Assembly (NCBI GenBank): GCA_049511415.1
Contig: JBEKYC010000003.1
Location: forward strand, 224,242 to 288,241
DNA from: Bog-159 sp049511415
Lineage (GTDB): Bacteria; Acidobacteriota; Terriglobia; Bryobacterales; Bryobacteraceae
Length of the DNA: 64,000 bases
Direction: 5' to 3'
The position numbers were made by a program, and so were the translations under genes. Positions 8,603 through 16,738 of this stretch are shown in pieces; the first letter of the stretch is position 1; every line of letters begins with the position of its first letter. The notes below the pieces were generated by a model. The model saw nothing but the letters and a program-made list of their open reading frames with translations. It was not told the origin of the DNA and did not search any database.

Positions 8603-8953
8603 TCATTGCCCCTTGCTCTCGTTGGTGGATGGGTCGCTGCCGCACCCCGCGCGCATGCCTTGCCGGAAGCGTTCCCGCTCCTCAGACGTCATGGCCTGCC
8701 AGCGATCGGCCATGCGATGGCCCTTGCGGCGGCCGAAATTCGATCGATTGTCGGCGTGGATTCCAAATCCGCCGAATAGTATCCGGCACAGCGCCAGCAT
8801 TCCAAGCCCTTGCCAGAAGGTAATCTGGCGCCAGCCGAAGAGCGGCGGCAGCAGCCAGTTCCACAGATGCTGCACGATTTCGCCGCCGAGGGAGATAAAC
8901 AGCAGCAGCGCCAGGACCGCCAGCGGAGCCAGCCAAATCAATTTCTTTTTCAT
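8603..8953 (-). CDS. Small membrane protein cotranscribed with ECF sigma factor
   Basis: A 116-residue protein starting MKKKLIWLAPLAVLALLLFISL with one strong TM helix (about 5-22), a second weaker hydrophobic stretch (about 48-63), then a basic/acidic soluble tail (MADRWQAMTSEERERFRQGM). It starts 10 bp after the sigma-factor stop with GAGGAA upstream, so it belongs to that operon. A small membrane protein after an ECF sigma factor often acts as, or replaces, an anti-sigma factor. Here there is no visible zinc-binding anti-sigma motif, so that role is only inferred from position. Confidence 0.68.
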   Translation of the reverse strand: MKKKLIWLAPLAVLALLLFISLGGEIVQHLWNWLLPPLFGWRQITFWQGLGMLALCRILFGGFGIHADNRSNFGRRKGHRMADRWQAMTSEERERFRQGMRAGCGSDPSTNESKGQ

Positions 8954-8963
8954 GTTCGGTTCC

Positions 8964-9548
8964 TCATGCTTTCGTAAATTCGTCGTAGATGCTTCGCAGC
9001 CGCTCGCGCAGACGCAGCACCGCATAGCGTTTGCGCGAGAGCAGCGTATTCACGCTGACGCCGGTATCGCCGGCAATCTCCTTGAAGCTGCGGCCTTCCA
9101 ACTCGTGCGCCACGAACACCTGGCGCTGCTCCTCCGGCAGTTCGTCGACGGCCAACTCGAGTTCATCGAGAAGCACGTGGCGGGCGTAAAGCGCCGCCGG
9201 TCCGGCATCGGGCGAAGGCAGCAGGTCTTCCAACTGCAGCCGCTCGCCATCCTCGTCCGCGACGGCCCGATCGCTGAAGCTCTCCGGCTTCTTCTTGCGG
9301 AAGAGATCGGTGATGCGATTGCGCGCCACGCGAAAAAGCCAGCCGGTGACGTGATCGATCGGCATCAACAGGCGGTTCGCTTGCACCAACTCGTAGAAGA
9401 CGTCCTGCAGAATGTCCTCGGCGTCGCGCGGGTCCGGCACGCGCCGGCGAATAAAGTTGCGCAGCCGGGATTGCTCCCGCTGGAGCACTTCGGAGATCCG
9501 CTGATCCTGTTCGAGTGCCATCCGCTCCAGGCTCACCACGTCCTTCAC
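8964..9548 (-). CDS. RNA polymerase ECF-type sigma factor
   Basis: About 195 residues with sigma-70 region 2 (RRRVPDPRDAEDILQDVFYEL and WLFRVARNRITDLFRKKK) and region 4 (LPEEQRQVFVAHELEGRSFKEIAGDTGVSVNTLLSRKRYA). The outermost start is GTG at 9548; an ATG at 9521 (MALEQDQRIS) is an alternative with GGAG very close upstream. The downstream small membrane protein may modulate it. A roughly 25-residue acidic linker separates the two domains, as in many acidobacterial ECF factors. Confidence 0.92.
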   Translation of the reverse strand: MKDVVSLERMALEQDQRISEVLQREQSRLRNFIRRRVPDPRDAEDILQDVFYELVQANRLLMPIDHVTGWLFRVARNRITDLFRKKKPESFSDRAVADEDGERLQLEDLLPSPDAGPAALYARHVLLDELELAVDELPEEQRQVFVAHELEGRSFKEIAGDTGVSVNTLLSRKRYAVLRLRERLRSIYDEFTKA

Positions 9549-9643
9549 CTAAGGTTATAGACGAATCGGGGGTCGCGGATATTGTAAGACGGCGGCAGCA
9601 TTGAGCGGCCACGAATCCGGTATCATCAAGTCACAGGCACACG

Positions 9644-10189
9644 ATGGGCACCCTTGCCGAGGACGCCCTGACTCTCGATCAATTCCTGGAATTGCCGGAC
9701 CTGCCCGGCAAGCAGGAATTTGACCGGGGCCGCGTTGTCGTTCTGCCGCCGCCCAAATATGTTCACTCGCTTACGCTTAAGAAGATCTAAGACCGCTTAG
9801 CCTCCGCGCTCGGAGGGAGCGGCTATACGGTATTTTCTGAAGCCGGATTTCAGATCGGGCCCGATATCGTGCGGCAACCCGATGTGGCGGTAGTGGAACA
9901 GGCCAAGCTCGCGGCGGTCAAGCCCAACGAGTACCCGCCTGGCGCGCCGCTGATCGTGATCGAGGTCGCCTCGCCGTCCAATACGGCCGAGGAATTGGAT
10001 ATCAAAATCGATCAGTATCTGCGCCACGGCAGCCAGGCGGTCTGGGTGGTTTATCCCGAGCGCCAAGCCATCGTCCGGTTTGCGCTCACCGGCGGCAGAG
10101 TTCACGCCGTTGAATACAGGTCCGGCGAAGCGCTCGCGGAAGCGATCGGTTCGGGCCGGCACGAATTCGACCCGGCTGAGTTTTTCTAA
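9644..10189 (+). pseudogene. Uma2-family (DUF820) protein gene interrupted by an in-frame stop
   Basis: From ATG 9644 the frame reads MGTLAEDALTLDQFLELPD and continues in the same frame to 10189. It shows the Uma2/DUF820 core (RQPDVAVVEQ, PGAPLIVIEVASPSNTAEELDIKIDQYLRHGSQAVWVVYPE). A TAA at 9788-9790 (codon 49) interrupts it just before DRLASALGGSGYTV. The remainder could only be made from the GTG at 9869 and would lack the N-terminal third. Uma2 proteins have a PD-(D/E)XK-like fold and multiply as accessory genes. Probably inactive, or a sequencing error. Confidence 0.82.
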
Positions 10190-10235
10190 CGAATCTGGTA
10201 TCCTCCTCCATAACGCACTCTTGAGGAGGAACAGC

Positions 10236-11483
10236 TTGCGCACCCGGCTACCGCTCGTCTTGGTCCTCACCGCCGCGCTGCCTGCCGGCGCGGAAAACTG
10301 GCCGCAGTGGCGCGGCCCGACGCTTAACGGCATCAGCACCGAGAAGAATCTCCCCATACACTGGAGCACGACCGAAAACATCGCCTGGAAACTGGAGATG
10401 CCCGCGCGCTCCGGCGCCACGCCGATCATCTGGGGAAACAGCGTCTTCCTCAACGTGGCGGATGGGGACGACCTCTACCTGTGGTGCGTCGACAAAGCCA
10501 AAGGCGTGCCCATCTGGAAGAAGCTGATCGCTACCGGCAATTACAAAATCAACAAGCAGAACATGTCGTCGCCTTCGCCGGTCACCGACGGCCACAGCGT
10601 CTACGCCATGACCGGCATCGGCGTACTGAAGGCCTTCGACTTCAACGGGCGTGAGTTGTGGGTGCGGGACATCCAGAAGGATTACGGCAAGTTCGGCCTC
10701 AACTGGGGCTACGCGTCCTCGCCGCTGCTCTACGAAGATGGCCTTTACGTGCAGGTGCTGCATGGTATGAAGACGCACGACCCTTCATACGTTCTGCGCA
10801 TCGACAAACAGACCGGCAAGACGGTCTGGCGGGTGGTCCGGCCGACCGACGCGGTGCGGGAATCGCCGGATTCCTACACCACCCCCGCGCTGCTGCGCTA
10901 CCGCAATCGCGTGGAGATTGTCATCACCGGCGGCGATTGCATCACGGGCCACGATCCGGCTACGGGCACGGAACTATGGCGCGGCACGGGGTTCAATCCG
11001 GACAAAAACCCCGCCTACCGCATCATCGCGTCGCCCGTGGTGTACGACGACGTGGTGTATGCGCCCACCCGCGTGCGTCCGCTGATCGCGTTTCGCGCCG
11101 GCGGACGCGGCGATGTTTCGCAATCGCACAAGCTTTGGGAATTCACGAACGGGCCGGACGTGCCCACCCCGGTTACCGACGGCCAGTATTTCTACTCGGT
11201 GAACGACCGCGGCATTATGTGGTGCCTCAACGCCAAAACCGGCGAAGAGATCTGGGGCGGCCAGCGCATCAAGCCAGCCAGTTACAGCGCCTCGCCGGTC
11301 CTCGCCGATGGCAAGATTTACATTACGAACGAAGAAGGCCTGACCACCGTCGTCAAGGCCGGGCCGCGGTTTGAAGTGCTGGCCGAGAACGACCTGAACG
11401 ATTACACCCTCAGCTCACCGGCGATTTCGGACGGACGGATTCTGATCCGCACGGCGAAGTTCCTGTACGCGATCGGCAAGTAG
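10236..11483 (+). CDS. Secreted PQQ-type beta-propeller protein
   Basis: A 415-residue protein beginning at TTG 10236 (LRTRLPLVLVLTAALPAGA signal peptide), chosen because GAGGAGG ends 5 bp upstream. The mature protein opens with ENWPQWRGP and contains repeated blades of the form T-G-(K/E)-x-x-W (DKQTGKTVW, NAKTGEEIWG) with regularly spaced A-S/S-P strands. These PQQ-binding-like propellers usually lack dehydrogenase active-site residues and are thought to be scaffolds or binding proteins in the periplasm. It is a single copy here, while three paralogues form an operon at 15.7-19.2 kb. Confidence 0.87.
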   Translation: MRTRLPLVLVLTAALPAGAENWPQWRGPTLNGISTEKNLPIHWSTTENIAWKLEMPARSGATPIIWGNSVFLNVADGDDLYLWCVDKAKGVPIWKKLIATGNYKINKQNMSSPSPVTDGHSVYAMTGIGVLKAFDFNGRELWVRDIQKDYGKFGLNWGYASSPLLYEDGLYVQVLHGMKTHDPSYVLRIDKQTGKTVWRVVRPTDAVRESPDSYTTPALLRYRNRVEIVITGGDCITGHDPATGTELWRGTGFNPDKNPAYRIIASPVVYDDVVYAPTRVRPLIAFRAGGRGDVSQSHKLWEFTNGPDVPTPVTDGQYFYSVNDRGIMWCLNAKTGEEIWGGQRIKPASYSASPVLADGKIYITNEEGLTTVVKAGPRFEVLAENDLNDYTLSSPAISDGRILIRTAKFLYAIGK

Positions 11484-11490
11484 ATCGTAT

Positions 11491-11937
11491 CTACGACGGT
11501 TTGAAATACAGCACCAGTCCGCCGCCCGCGGCCGCCATCAGAAAGCCCAAATAGAGCATCGGACTGGGAGCGTTTTTGGGTGGGTGCATCAACATCGACA
11601 CCAGCACATTGATCAGCGGCGCGCCGCCGAACACCAGGGGCATCACATAGTTCGGCACACCGCCCGCTTTGAAGGCCCAGATGATGCACACAGCGCCTAA
11701 CGCTCCTAAAGCGCCGCCGATGCCCGACCAGAGCGTTCCCCCGGCGTTGAAGCCGCTAAGCCCTCCCTGCGAGGAAAGGCCCACCACCGGCACGATGACG
11801 CCGATCAAAAAATACGCGATTCCCACGCACAGCAGCGCCTTCAGCGGATTGCCCAGTTGCGTCTGCCCCTTGTGCAATGCCACGCCGTATACACCCCACG
11901 AAAGCACCGCGCCAATTACAAAAACGATCCACGCCAT
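11491..11937 (-). CDS. Small polytopic membrane protein, DMT-like
   Basis: A 148-residue protein of about five TM helices (MAWIVFVIGAVLSWGVYGVA; ALLCVGIAYFLIGVIVPVVG; a Gly/Ala-rich helix near SGIGGALGALGAVCIIWAF; the MPLVFGGAPLINVLVSML helix; YLGFLMAAAGGGLVLYF). The pattern resembles half of an EamA/DMT transporter. I chose the ATG at 11937 because GGGAGGGG lies upstream; the frame extends 16 residues further. Transport function is possible but the substrate is unknown. It is convergent with the beta-propeller gene, whose stop is 7 bp away. Confidence 0.75.
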   Translation of the reverse strand: MAWIVFVIGAVLSWGVYGVALHKGQTQLGNPLKALLCVGIAYFLIGVIVPVVGLSSQGGLSGFNAGGTLWSGIGGALGALGAVCIIWAFKAGGVPNYVMPLVFGGAPLINVLVSMLMHPPKNAPSPMLYLGFLMAAAGGGLVLYFKPS

Positions 11938-12053
11938 GGAACGCTTCCCCTCCCTTTTCTTGTTCAAAACAGCGGCTGTTGCCATCCGAGTGAAATCCTC
12001 TATTCGACTATGCCATACTACGTGAGACTTCGGAAACTCAGAGGACGCCCTTC

Positions 12054-13361
12054 ATGGCAAATCCGCAATCCGCCGCTCCCGCGCATCGCCTGACCCCCGT
12101 GCAATGGGTGATCTGCGTGATCGCCTCCATCGGCTTCGCCTTCGATACGTATGTGCTGTTGATTTTGCCGTTGATCGTGCGGCCCGCCCTAGCGGAACTG
12201 GTCAAAGGCAAGCCCACAGCCTGGGTGGGACTATTGTTTTACGTGCCGGCGGTCGCGGGCGGCATCTTCGGTCTGCTCGGAGGATATCTTACGGATCGTC
12301 TGGGACGGCGGCGCGTCCTGGTGTGGAGCATCCTGTTGTATGCCTTCTCGGCGGTGGCGTCGGGATACGCCACATCGGCGGGTATGCTTCTGGCGTTGCG
12401 CTGCACCACCTTCGTCGGCGTTTCGGTGGAGTTCGTGGCCGCCGTGGCGTGGCTCGCCGAATTGTTCCCCAGCCCCAAGCGGCGCGAGGCCGTGCTGGGC
12501 TATACGCAGGCGTTCGGTTCCGTGGGTGGCCTGCTGATCAGCGGCGTATACGGCTTTGTGGTCACGCACGCCAATTCCTTCCCGGCCATCTATGGGGCGC
12601 ATAAACCTTGGCGTTACGCACTGATTTCCGGGATCATTCCGGCGATACCGTTGATCATCATTCGTCCGTTCCTGCCGGAGTCTCCCGCCTGGCAGGAAAA
12701 GAAAGCGGCGGGCAAGCTGAAGCGGCCCAGCCTGGCGGAGTTGTTCCGGCCGGAGTATCGCCTGACGACTCTATTGACCACGCTGATGTTCGCGTGCAGC
12801 TACGGCGCGGCTTTCGGCGCCATACAGCAGATGCCACGCATCGTTCCAACGCTGCCTCAGGTAGTGCATCTGCCGGAGTTGGTGCGCCAGCACATCGCCG
12901 CCAACGTGCAGTTTCTGCAGGAAGCCGGCGGGCTGCTGGGCCGCGTGTTGTTGGCCATTCTGGCGATACGCATCGTCAGCCGGCGGCGCCTGCTGCACGT
13001 GTTTCAAATCCCCGGTCTGGTGATTGTGCCGTTTGTGTTCTTCTACGCGGCGACACACGATCTGGGCATGGTTAAAGTCGGAATTTTCCTGGCCGGAATG
13101 GTGACGGTAGCGCAGTTCAGTTTTTGGGGGAATTACCTGCCCCGAGTCTATCCCATGCATCTGCGCGGAACCGGCGAGGGCTTCGCGGCCAATATCGGCG
13201 GCCGCATGATCGGCACTTCCGCGGCGCTGCTGACCACGCAATTGGAGCCCGGCATGTCGCTGCCGTATGCGGCGGCGTCGGTGGCGCTATTCGTCTATGC
13301 CGTAGGGTTCATTTCCAGCTTCTGGCTGCCGGAGCCGCGGGAGGAAAAATTGCCAGAGTAA
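12054..13361 (+). CDS. Major facilitator superfamily transporter
   Basis: A 435-residue, 12-TM MFS protein. The loop 2-3 signature is GLLGGYLTDRLGRRR and a related pattern occurs later; FVAAVAWLAELFPSPKRREAVLGYTQAFGS resembles the metabolite:H+ symporter subgroup. The substrate (organic acid or sugar) cannot be assigned. The last 53 bp overlap the convergent retropepsin-like gene. A diverged copy of its C-terminal region (AQFSFWGNYLP to FWLPEPREEKLPE) recurs 0.7 kb downstream at 14082-14286. Confidence 0.9.
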   Translation: MANPQSAAPAHRLTPVQWVICVIASIGFAFDTYVLLILPLIVRPALAELVKGKPTAWVGLLFYVPAVAGGIFGLLGGYLTDRLGRRRVLVWSILLYAFSAVASGYATSAGMLLALRCTTFVGVSVEFVAAVAWLAELFPSPKRREAVLGYTQAFGSVGGLLISGVYGFVVTHANSFPAIYGAHKPWRYALISGIIPAIPLIIIRPFLPESPAWQEKKAAGKLKRPSLAELFRPEYRLTTLLTTLMFACSYGAAFGAIQQMPRIVPTLPQVVHLPELVRQHIAANVQFLQEAGGLLGRVLLAILAIRIVSRRRLLHVFQIPGLVIVPFVFFYAATHDLGMVKVGIFLAGMVTVAQFSFWGNYLPRVYPMHLRGTGEGFAANIGGRMIGTSAALLTTQLEPGMSLPYAAASVALFVYAVGFISSFWLPEPREEKLPE

Positions 13362-13731
13362 AGTCGATGATGGCCACGCGGAGCCGATCCAGCCAACCCG
13401 TTCGTCCCAGAAGGTTGCGGTCGAAGCTCGGGTGCTCGGCGAAGAAGACTAACGTTGTAAATTCCAGACCGAGCGACTGCAGCGTGACCTCGTGCTCGTA
13501 AGCGGAAAAGACGCCGTTCAACGTCCGGAACATCTGCCGCCTGCCCGACTCGACTTCGAACCCCAGCATCTCAGCATATCGACGCGCGAACACGCTGTGT
13601 GCGGCTCCTGTGTCCACCTTCGCCAATGTTTCAACTGACTGGTTGCCCACGCTTAGAGCCACTGGAAGCTCTACGCCAACGGCGGAAGAAGTGTATCGGT
13701 AGGAGACTTCGAAGTCCAGCGAAAAAGGCAT
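13309..13731 (-). CDS. Retropepsin-like (clan AA) aspartic protease
   Basis: A 140-residue single-domain protein with the catalytic triad motif KVDTGAAHSVF (DTGA at residues 40-43), later strands LGLEFTTLVFFAEH and the LLGRTGWLDRL element typical of bacterial clan AA proteases of the single-domain type. It starts 2 bp after the stop of a DUF5678-like reading frame, its usual partner. The final 17 or so residues (FTLAIFPPAAPAARSWK) are read antisense through the MFS 3' end, so the natural C-terminus was probably replaced at the insertion junction. The active-site half is intact. Confidence 0.82.
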   Translation of the reverse strand: MPFSLDFEVSYRYTSSAVGVELPVALSVGNQSVETLAKVDTGAAHSVFARRYAEMLGFEVESGRRQMFRTLNGVFSAYEHEVTLQSLGLEFTTLVFFAEHPSFDRNLLGRTGWLDRLRVAIIDFTLAIFPPAAPAARSWK

Positions 13732-13733
13732 GC

Positions 13734-14000
13734 CTACCAGCCAGCTAAGAAAGGAAGAGACTCGTCCGCGACCTGGATTACAAATGGGCTCGCGATCCCA
13801 GCGGCCTTTGCGGCCGCGAACACCTTATGGGCATCCGTGTCCGCGGCGATCAAGCACTCCCCTTACAGAGCGACCCACTTACCGACGACGGCGGCTCGGT
13901 TCCTCGCGATCCACTGCATCTCTAGGTCTCGGTCGTTGAAGGGTACCCTCTTGACGGCACCGTGGCGACCTCTGTCAAGAACGGACTCCTTGATAGCCAT
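13734..14000 (-). pseudogene. DUF5678-like small protein gene with internal stop
   Basis: Reading from ATG 13998-14000 gives MAIKESVLDRGRHGAVKRVP, then WIARNRAAVVGKWVAL, a TAA at 13863-13865, and in the same frame GECLIAADTDAHKVFAAAKAAG...SPFVIQV and a TAG at 13734. The pattern (NR-x-x-h-x-GKWVAL-x-G-x-x-h-h-A, then A-x-K-x-h-x-h-A-A-x-x-A-G) fits DUF5678, which commonly precedes a retropepsin gene. The internal TAA stands where a GAA (Glu) would be expected, a one-base change. The frame was not listed as an open frame because of that stop. Confidence 0.68.
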
Positions 14001-14081
14001 AACCTCTGTTCCGATCATACTCCGAGCCGGCGCGAGTCCGCTACCGGCTCGGGATAGGCAGGCCTACGGCTCCTGCGCGCC

Positions 14082-14286
14082 GTGGCACAGTTCAGCTTCT
14101 GGGGCAACTATCTGCCGCATGTGCCCGATCCACCTGGGTGGCACGGGCGAAAGCTTCGCGGCCAATAGCGGTGGGCGGATGCCTGGCACTTCCGAGGCGG
14201 CGCTAGTGGCGCTGCTGGTTTATGCCGTAGGCTATATTTCCAGCTTCTGGCTGCCGGAGCCGCGGGAAGAAAAACTGCCCGAGTGA
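14082..14286 (+). pseudogene. Remnant of a second MFS transporter gene (C-terminal end)
   Basis: VAQFSFWGNYLPHV in one frame is followed, after a frame change, by IHLGGTGESFAANSGGRMPGTS and VALLVYAVGYISSFWLPEPREEKLPE with a TGA stop. It mirrors the last 85 or so residues of the intact MFS gene, with many synonymous differences and an internal deletion of about 25 residues. It is therefore a decayed paralogue or an old duplicate, not a recent copy. Everything upstream of 14082 is missing and replaced by the DUF5678/retropepsin module. Confidence 0.82.
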
Positions 14287-14298
14287 GCGGCGCTCCAC

Positions 14299-14718
14299 CT
14301 ACAGATTCCCGGTCACCAGAATCCGCCCCTTCGCGCCTAGCGCAGTTTGGCCCTGTTGGTTACGGATGCGTCCCCGCAGTTCGACCACATCGCCGTTGAG
14401 CTTGGGATTGGGAGTTACTTTTACCACCAGCCACTCGAGCCGGATGGCTTCATCGGCGTAAATCGGACGGCGGAAACGCACCCAGAACTCCAGCCCCACC
14501 ATGGCCGCAGCTTTGGAATAATGCGCCGCCGTCAGACCCAGGAGCAACGCCGTTGTGTAAGTGCCGCTGGCAATGGGGCGGCCGTATCGCGTGGCAGCTG
14601 CAAATCCGGCATCGTGGTGGACGGGGTTGTTATCCCCCGCCGCATGCGCATACGCCGAAGCCCCTTCCGGAGTCAGGGTGACCTCGGAGGAGAAGCGCTC
14701 CCTAGGAAATGGTTTCAT
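14299..14718 (-). CDS. MaoC-like hot-dog dehydratase domain protein
   Basis: A 139-residue single hot-dog domain protein. The MaoC/R-specific hydratase motif is visible as AAGDNNPVHHDAGFAAATRYGRPIASGTYTTALL, with the catalytic Asp and His. The start is fixed by an ATGA overlap with the GNAT stop. Such proteins hydrate enoyl-CoA or bind acyl thioesters. It is the last gene of the operon propeller x3 - YjbR - GNAT - MaoC, all nearly or actually overlapping. Confidence 0.88.
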   Translation of the reverse strand: MKPFPRERFSSEVTLTPEGASAYAHAAGDNNPVHHDAGFAAATRYGRPIASGTYTTALLLGLTAAHYSKAAAMVGLEFWVRFRRPIYADEAIRLEWLVVKVTPNPKLNGDVVELRGRIRNQQGQTALGAKGRILVTGNL

Positions 14719-15269
14719 CGGGCCGTCTCCAATCGGCGCGCCCGCCATTCTTCGGCGGTCAGTTCCCAGACTTCCGTCGGCAGACGGCCGCAAACATAAT
14801 CGCTCTCCTTGGTCTGTACCACGCGCATGCCCTGCTTCTGCGAAATACGGCGCGACGCCATGTTATCGGCCGCCTTCGGAACCCGCAACAGTGGGAAGCC
14901 GAGCGTCTCGAACCAGTAATCGGTGACGGCGTCCGAAGCCTCGCTCATCAGGCCTTGCCCCTGCCAAGGCAAGCCCAGCCAGAAGCCGCGATTGATCTCG
15001 TCGCCCTGCTGCAGACTGATGGCGCCTATCATTTGATCAGGTCGGCTCTTCAGCCGCAGGGTCCAGTGCCACGCCTCACCGCGCTCCGCTTGCGGCAGCG
15101 CCACATCGCGATAAAACGTATTCACCCCATCCGGCGGGAACGGCCAGGGCACCTTGTTCGACAGATGCTTGACCACGTCCCATTGTGCGAAAAGAGGCTG
15201 GGCCTGCTCCGCATCGGACAGCTCCAGCGGGCGCAGCCATAACCGCACGGTCTCGAGCAGGGGCGTCAC
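14715..15269 (-). CDS. GNAT-family N-acetyltransferase (RimJ/RimL-like)
   Basis: A 184-residue acetyltransferase. It begins TPLLETVRLWLRPLELSDAE, the usual RimJ/RimL-type opening, and has the acetyl-CoA loop LGLPWQGQGLMSEA (Q/R-x-x-G-x-G/A variant), then DYWFETLGFPLLRV and NMASRRISQKQGM. The GTG at 15269 overlaps the preceding TGA by GTGA, which decides the start over a longer frame. The target (ribosomal protein N-terminus or a small molecule) is unknown. It is translationally coupled on both sides. Confidence 0.88.
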   Translation of the reverse strand: MTPLLETVRLWLRPLELSDAEQAQPLFAQWDVVKHLSNKVPWPFPPDGVNTFYRDVALPQAERGEAWHWTLRLKSRPDQMIGAISLQQGDEINRGFWLGLPWQGQGLMSEASDAVTDYWFETLGFPLLRVPKAADNMASRRISQKQGMRVVQTKESDYVCGRLPTEVWELTAEEWRARRLETAR

Positions 15270-15649
15270 GGCTCGACCTTCACCATGGCCGCCAGTCGCT
15301 TGGGCGCGACCAGCCGGTAACTGCAAGCCACCAACTCGGCCACTTCCTCCCAGTCCACCGCGCCACGATCCAGGCGTAATGCCACCCAGCCCCTCGGGCC
15401 AATGTATGCCGGCATGTAGAATCGTTCGGGCTGGGCCGAGGACAGGGCGGCGTTGTCGCCGGGAAGAACCTTGCCGGTGACGGACACGATGCTATCGCCG
15501 TGATGATTGTTCAGAAAATAGGCGAAAACCCTCTTGCGCACCGTGAAACTGGCGTGCGACCCGCAGGCCTCCCGCGCGGCCTCCGGCAGTGCCAGGCAGA
15601 TCTTCGTAAGCCGCGAAAGACGCCGGTCTTCGGCTGCTGGTTGAGCCAT
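15266..15649 (-). CDS. MmcQ/YjbR family protein
   Basis: A 127-residue protein of the MmcQ/YjbR fold: LTKICLALPEAAREACGSHASFTVRKRVFAYF near the start, then GWVALRLDRGAVDWEEVAELVACSYRLVAPKRLAA. The family is a small double-wing fold sometimes called DNA-binding, with no proven general role. The ATG at 15649 lies 4 bp after the preceding propeller stop and is preferred over the longer frame. Its stop overlaps the GNAT start. Confidence 0.88.
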   Translation of the reverse strand: MAQPAAEDRRLSRLTKICLALPEAAREACGSHASFTVRKRVFAYFLNNHHGDSIVSVTGKVLPGDNAALSSAQPERFYMPAYIGPRGWVALRLDRGAVDWEEVAELVACSYRLVAPKRLAAMVKVEP

Positions 15650-15653
15650 CTTG

Positions 15654-16736
15654 CTATCCAAAACAATACAATTTGCCGTCCTGCGAGCCAATCACGATGC
15701 GGCCCCCCGCGATCGCCGGGGATGCCGACAGCGGCGACCCGGTATCGAACTCCCAAATCTTGTGGCCATCCGCCAGATCCAGCACGTAAAGGCGGCCGTC
15801 GTTCGACCCAATATAAACCCGGTCGCCGGCGATGGCGGGCGACGAATCCACGCGCGCCCGCGTGGCGAATTTCCAGAGCAATTTGCCGGTCCCCGCATTC
15901 AGGCAATGCACGATCTTGTCGCGGCCGCCCAACACCACGTGATTGCCGGATACGGCCGCCGAGGAGTAGAAAGGAAACTGCCGGTCGGGATTCTGGTAAC
16001 GCCACGCCACGCGCTTCTTGAGCAGACTCACCCCCACCACATCATTGTTGAACGTGCCGAAGAATGCCCAGTGCCCCACCATCGCCGGCGATGCCCCGGT
16101 GTATCCGCCGGAACCGATCTCGAACAACTGGTGGCCGTCGGCGACGCGCAACGCACGGAAAACCTCGTCGCATCCGGCGATGAAAACCAAGCCGGCGAGC
16201 GTGGCCGGCGTGGCATGCACGTAGCTGCTGGTCGTGAACTTCCATTCCTGCTTGCCGTCTTTGGGCGAGAGCGCGTAGAGATTGCCATCGTACGAACCGA
16301 ACAGCAAATGGCCGTCGGCGAATACGGGCGACGAGCGAATTTCGCTGTCGGTTTTGAAAGTCCAGAGCGGCTTCCCATCCGCCGCGTTTACCGCGTGCAG
16401 CACGCCCCCGATATCGCCGACGTAAACCACGCCGTCATGTACCATCGGCGAAGATTCGTCAATGCCATCCTTGGCGTGGTATTTCCAACGCAGTTTGCCG
16501 CTGGCCAGATCGATCGCCAGCAGATCGCCGGATTCCACCCCCACATAGACGACGCCGTCCGCCACGGCTGCGGAGGATTGAATCCCCTCCCCTGCTTCGT
16601 AAGTCCAGAGCAATTTCAGACTTGCGGGAACCGTGCCGGTCGCGAGGCCGGTCAATTGCGGATTGCCGCGAAATTGCGGCCAGTCGTCGGCTGCCGCCAA
16701 ACAACCCGCCAGAAGGAAGAGGGAAAGCAGTCGCAT
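15654..16736 (-). CDS. PQQ-type beta-propeller protein, third of tandem set
   Basis: A 360-residue secreted propeller. MRLLSLFLLAGCLAAA is the signal peptide and DDWPQFRGNPQLTGL opens the mature part. Repeated blades show the PQQ-repeat form A-x-D-G-x-h-x-h-G-x-x-x-G-x-L-(Y/H)-A-h (VYVGVESGDLLAIDLASGKLRW, LLFGSYDGNLYAL, VYIGSNDGRLYVL). This is the most canonical BamB/PQQ-repeat member of the set. The ATG at 16736 is 2 bp beyond the previous stop, indicating coupled translation. No catalytic calcium/Asp dehydrogenase motif was seen, so it probably has a structural or binding role. Confidence 0.9.
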   Translation of the reverse strand: MRLLSLFLLAGCLAAADDWPQFRGNPQLTGLATGTVPASLKLLWTYEAGEGIQSSAAVADGVVYVGVESGDLLAIDLASGKLRWKYHAKDGIDESSPMVHDGVVYVGDIGGVLHAVNAADGKPLWTFKTDSEIRSSPVFADGHLLFGSYDGNLYALSPKDGKQEWKFTTSSYVHATPATLAGLVFIAGCDEVFRALRVADGHQLFEIGSGGYTGASPAMVGHWAFFGTFNNDVVGVSLLKKRVAWRYQNPDRQFPFYSSAAVSGNHVVLGGRDKIVHCLNAGTGKLLWKFATRARVDSSPAIAGDRVYIGSNDGRLYVLDLADGHKIWEFDTGSPLSASPAIAGGRIVIGSQDGKLYCFG

Positions 16737-16738
16737 GA

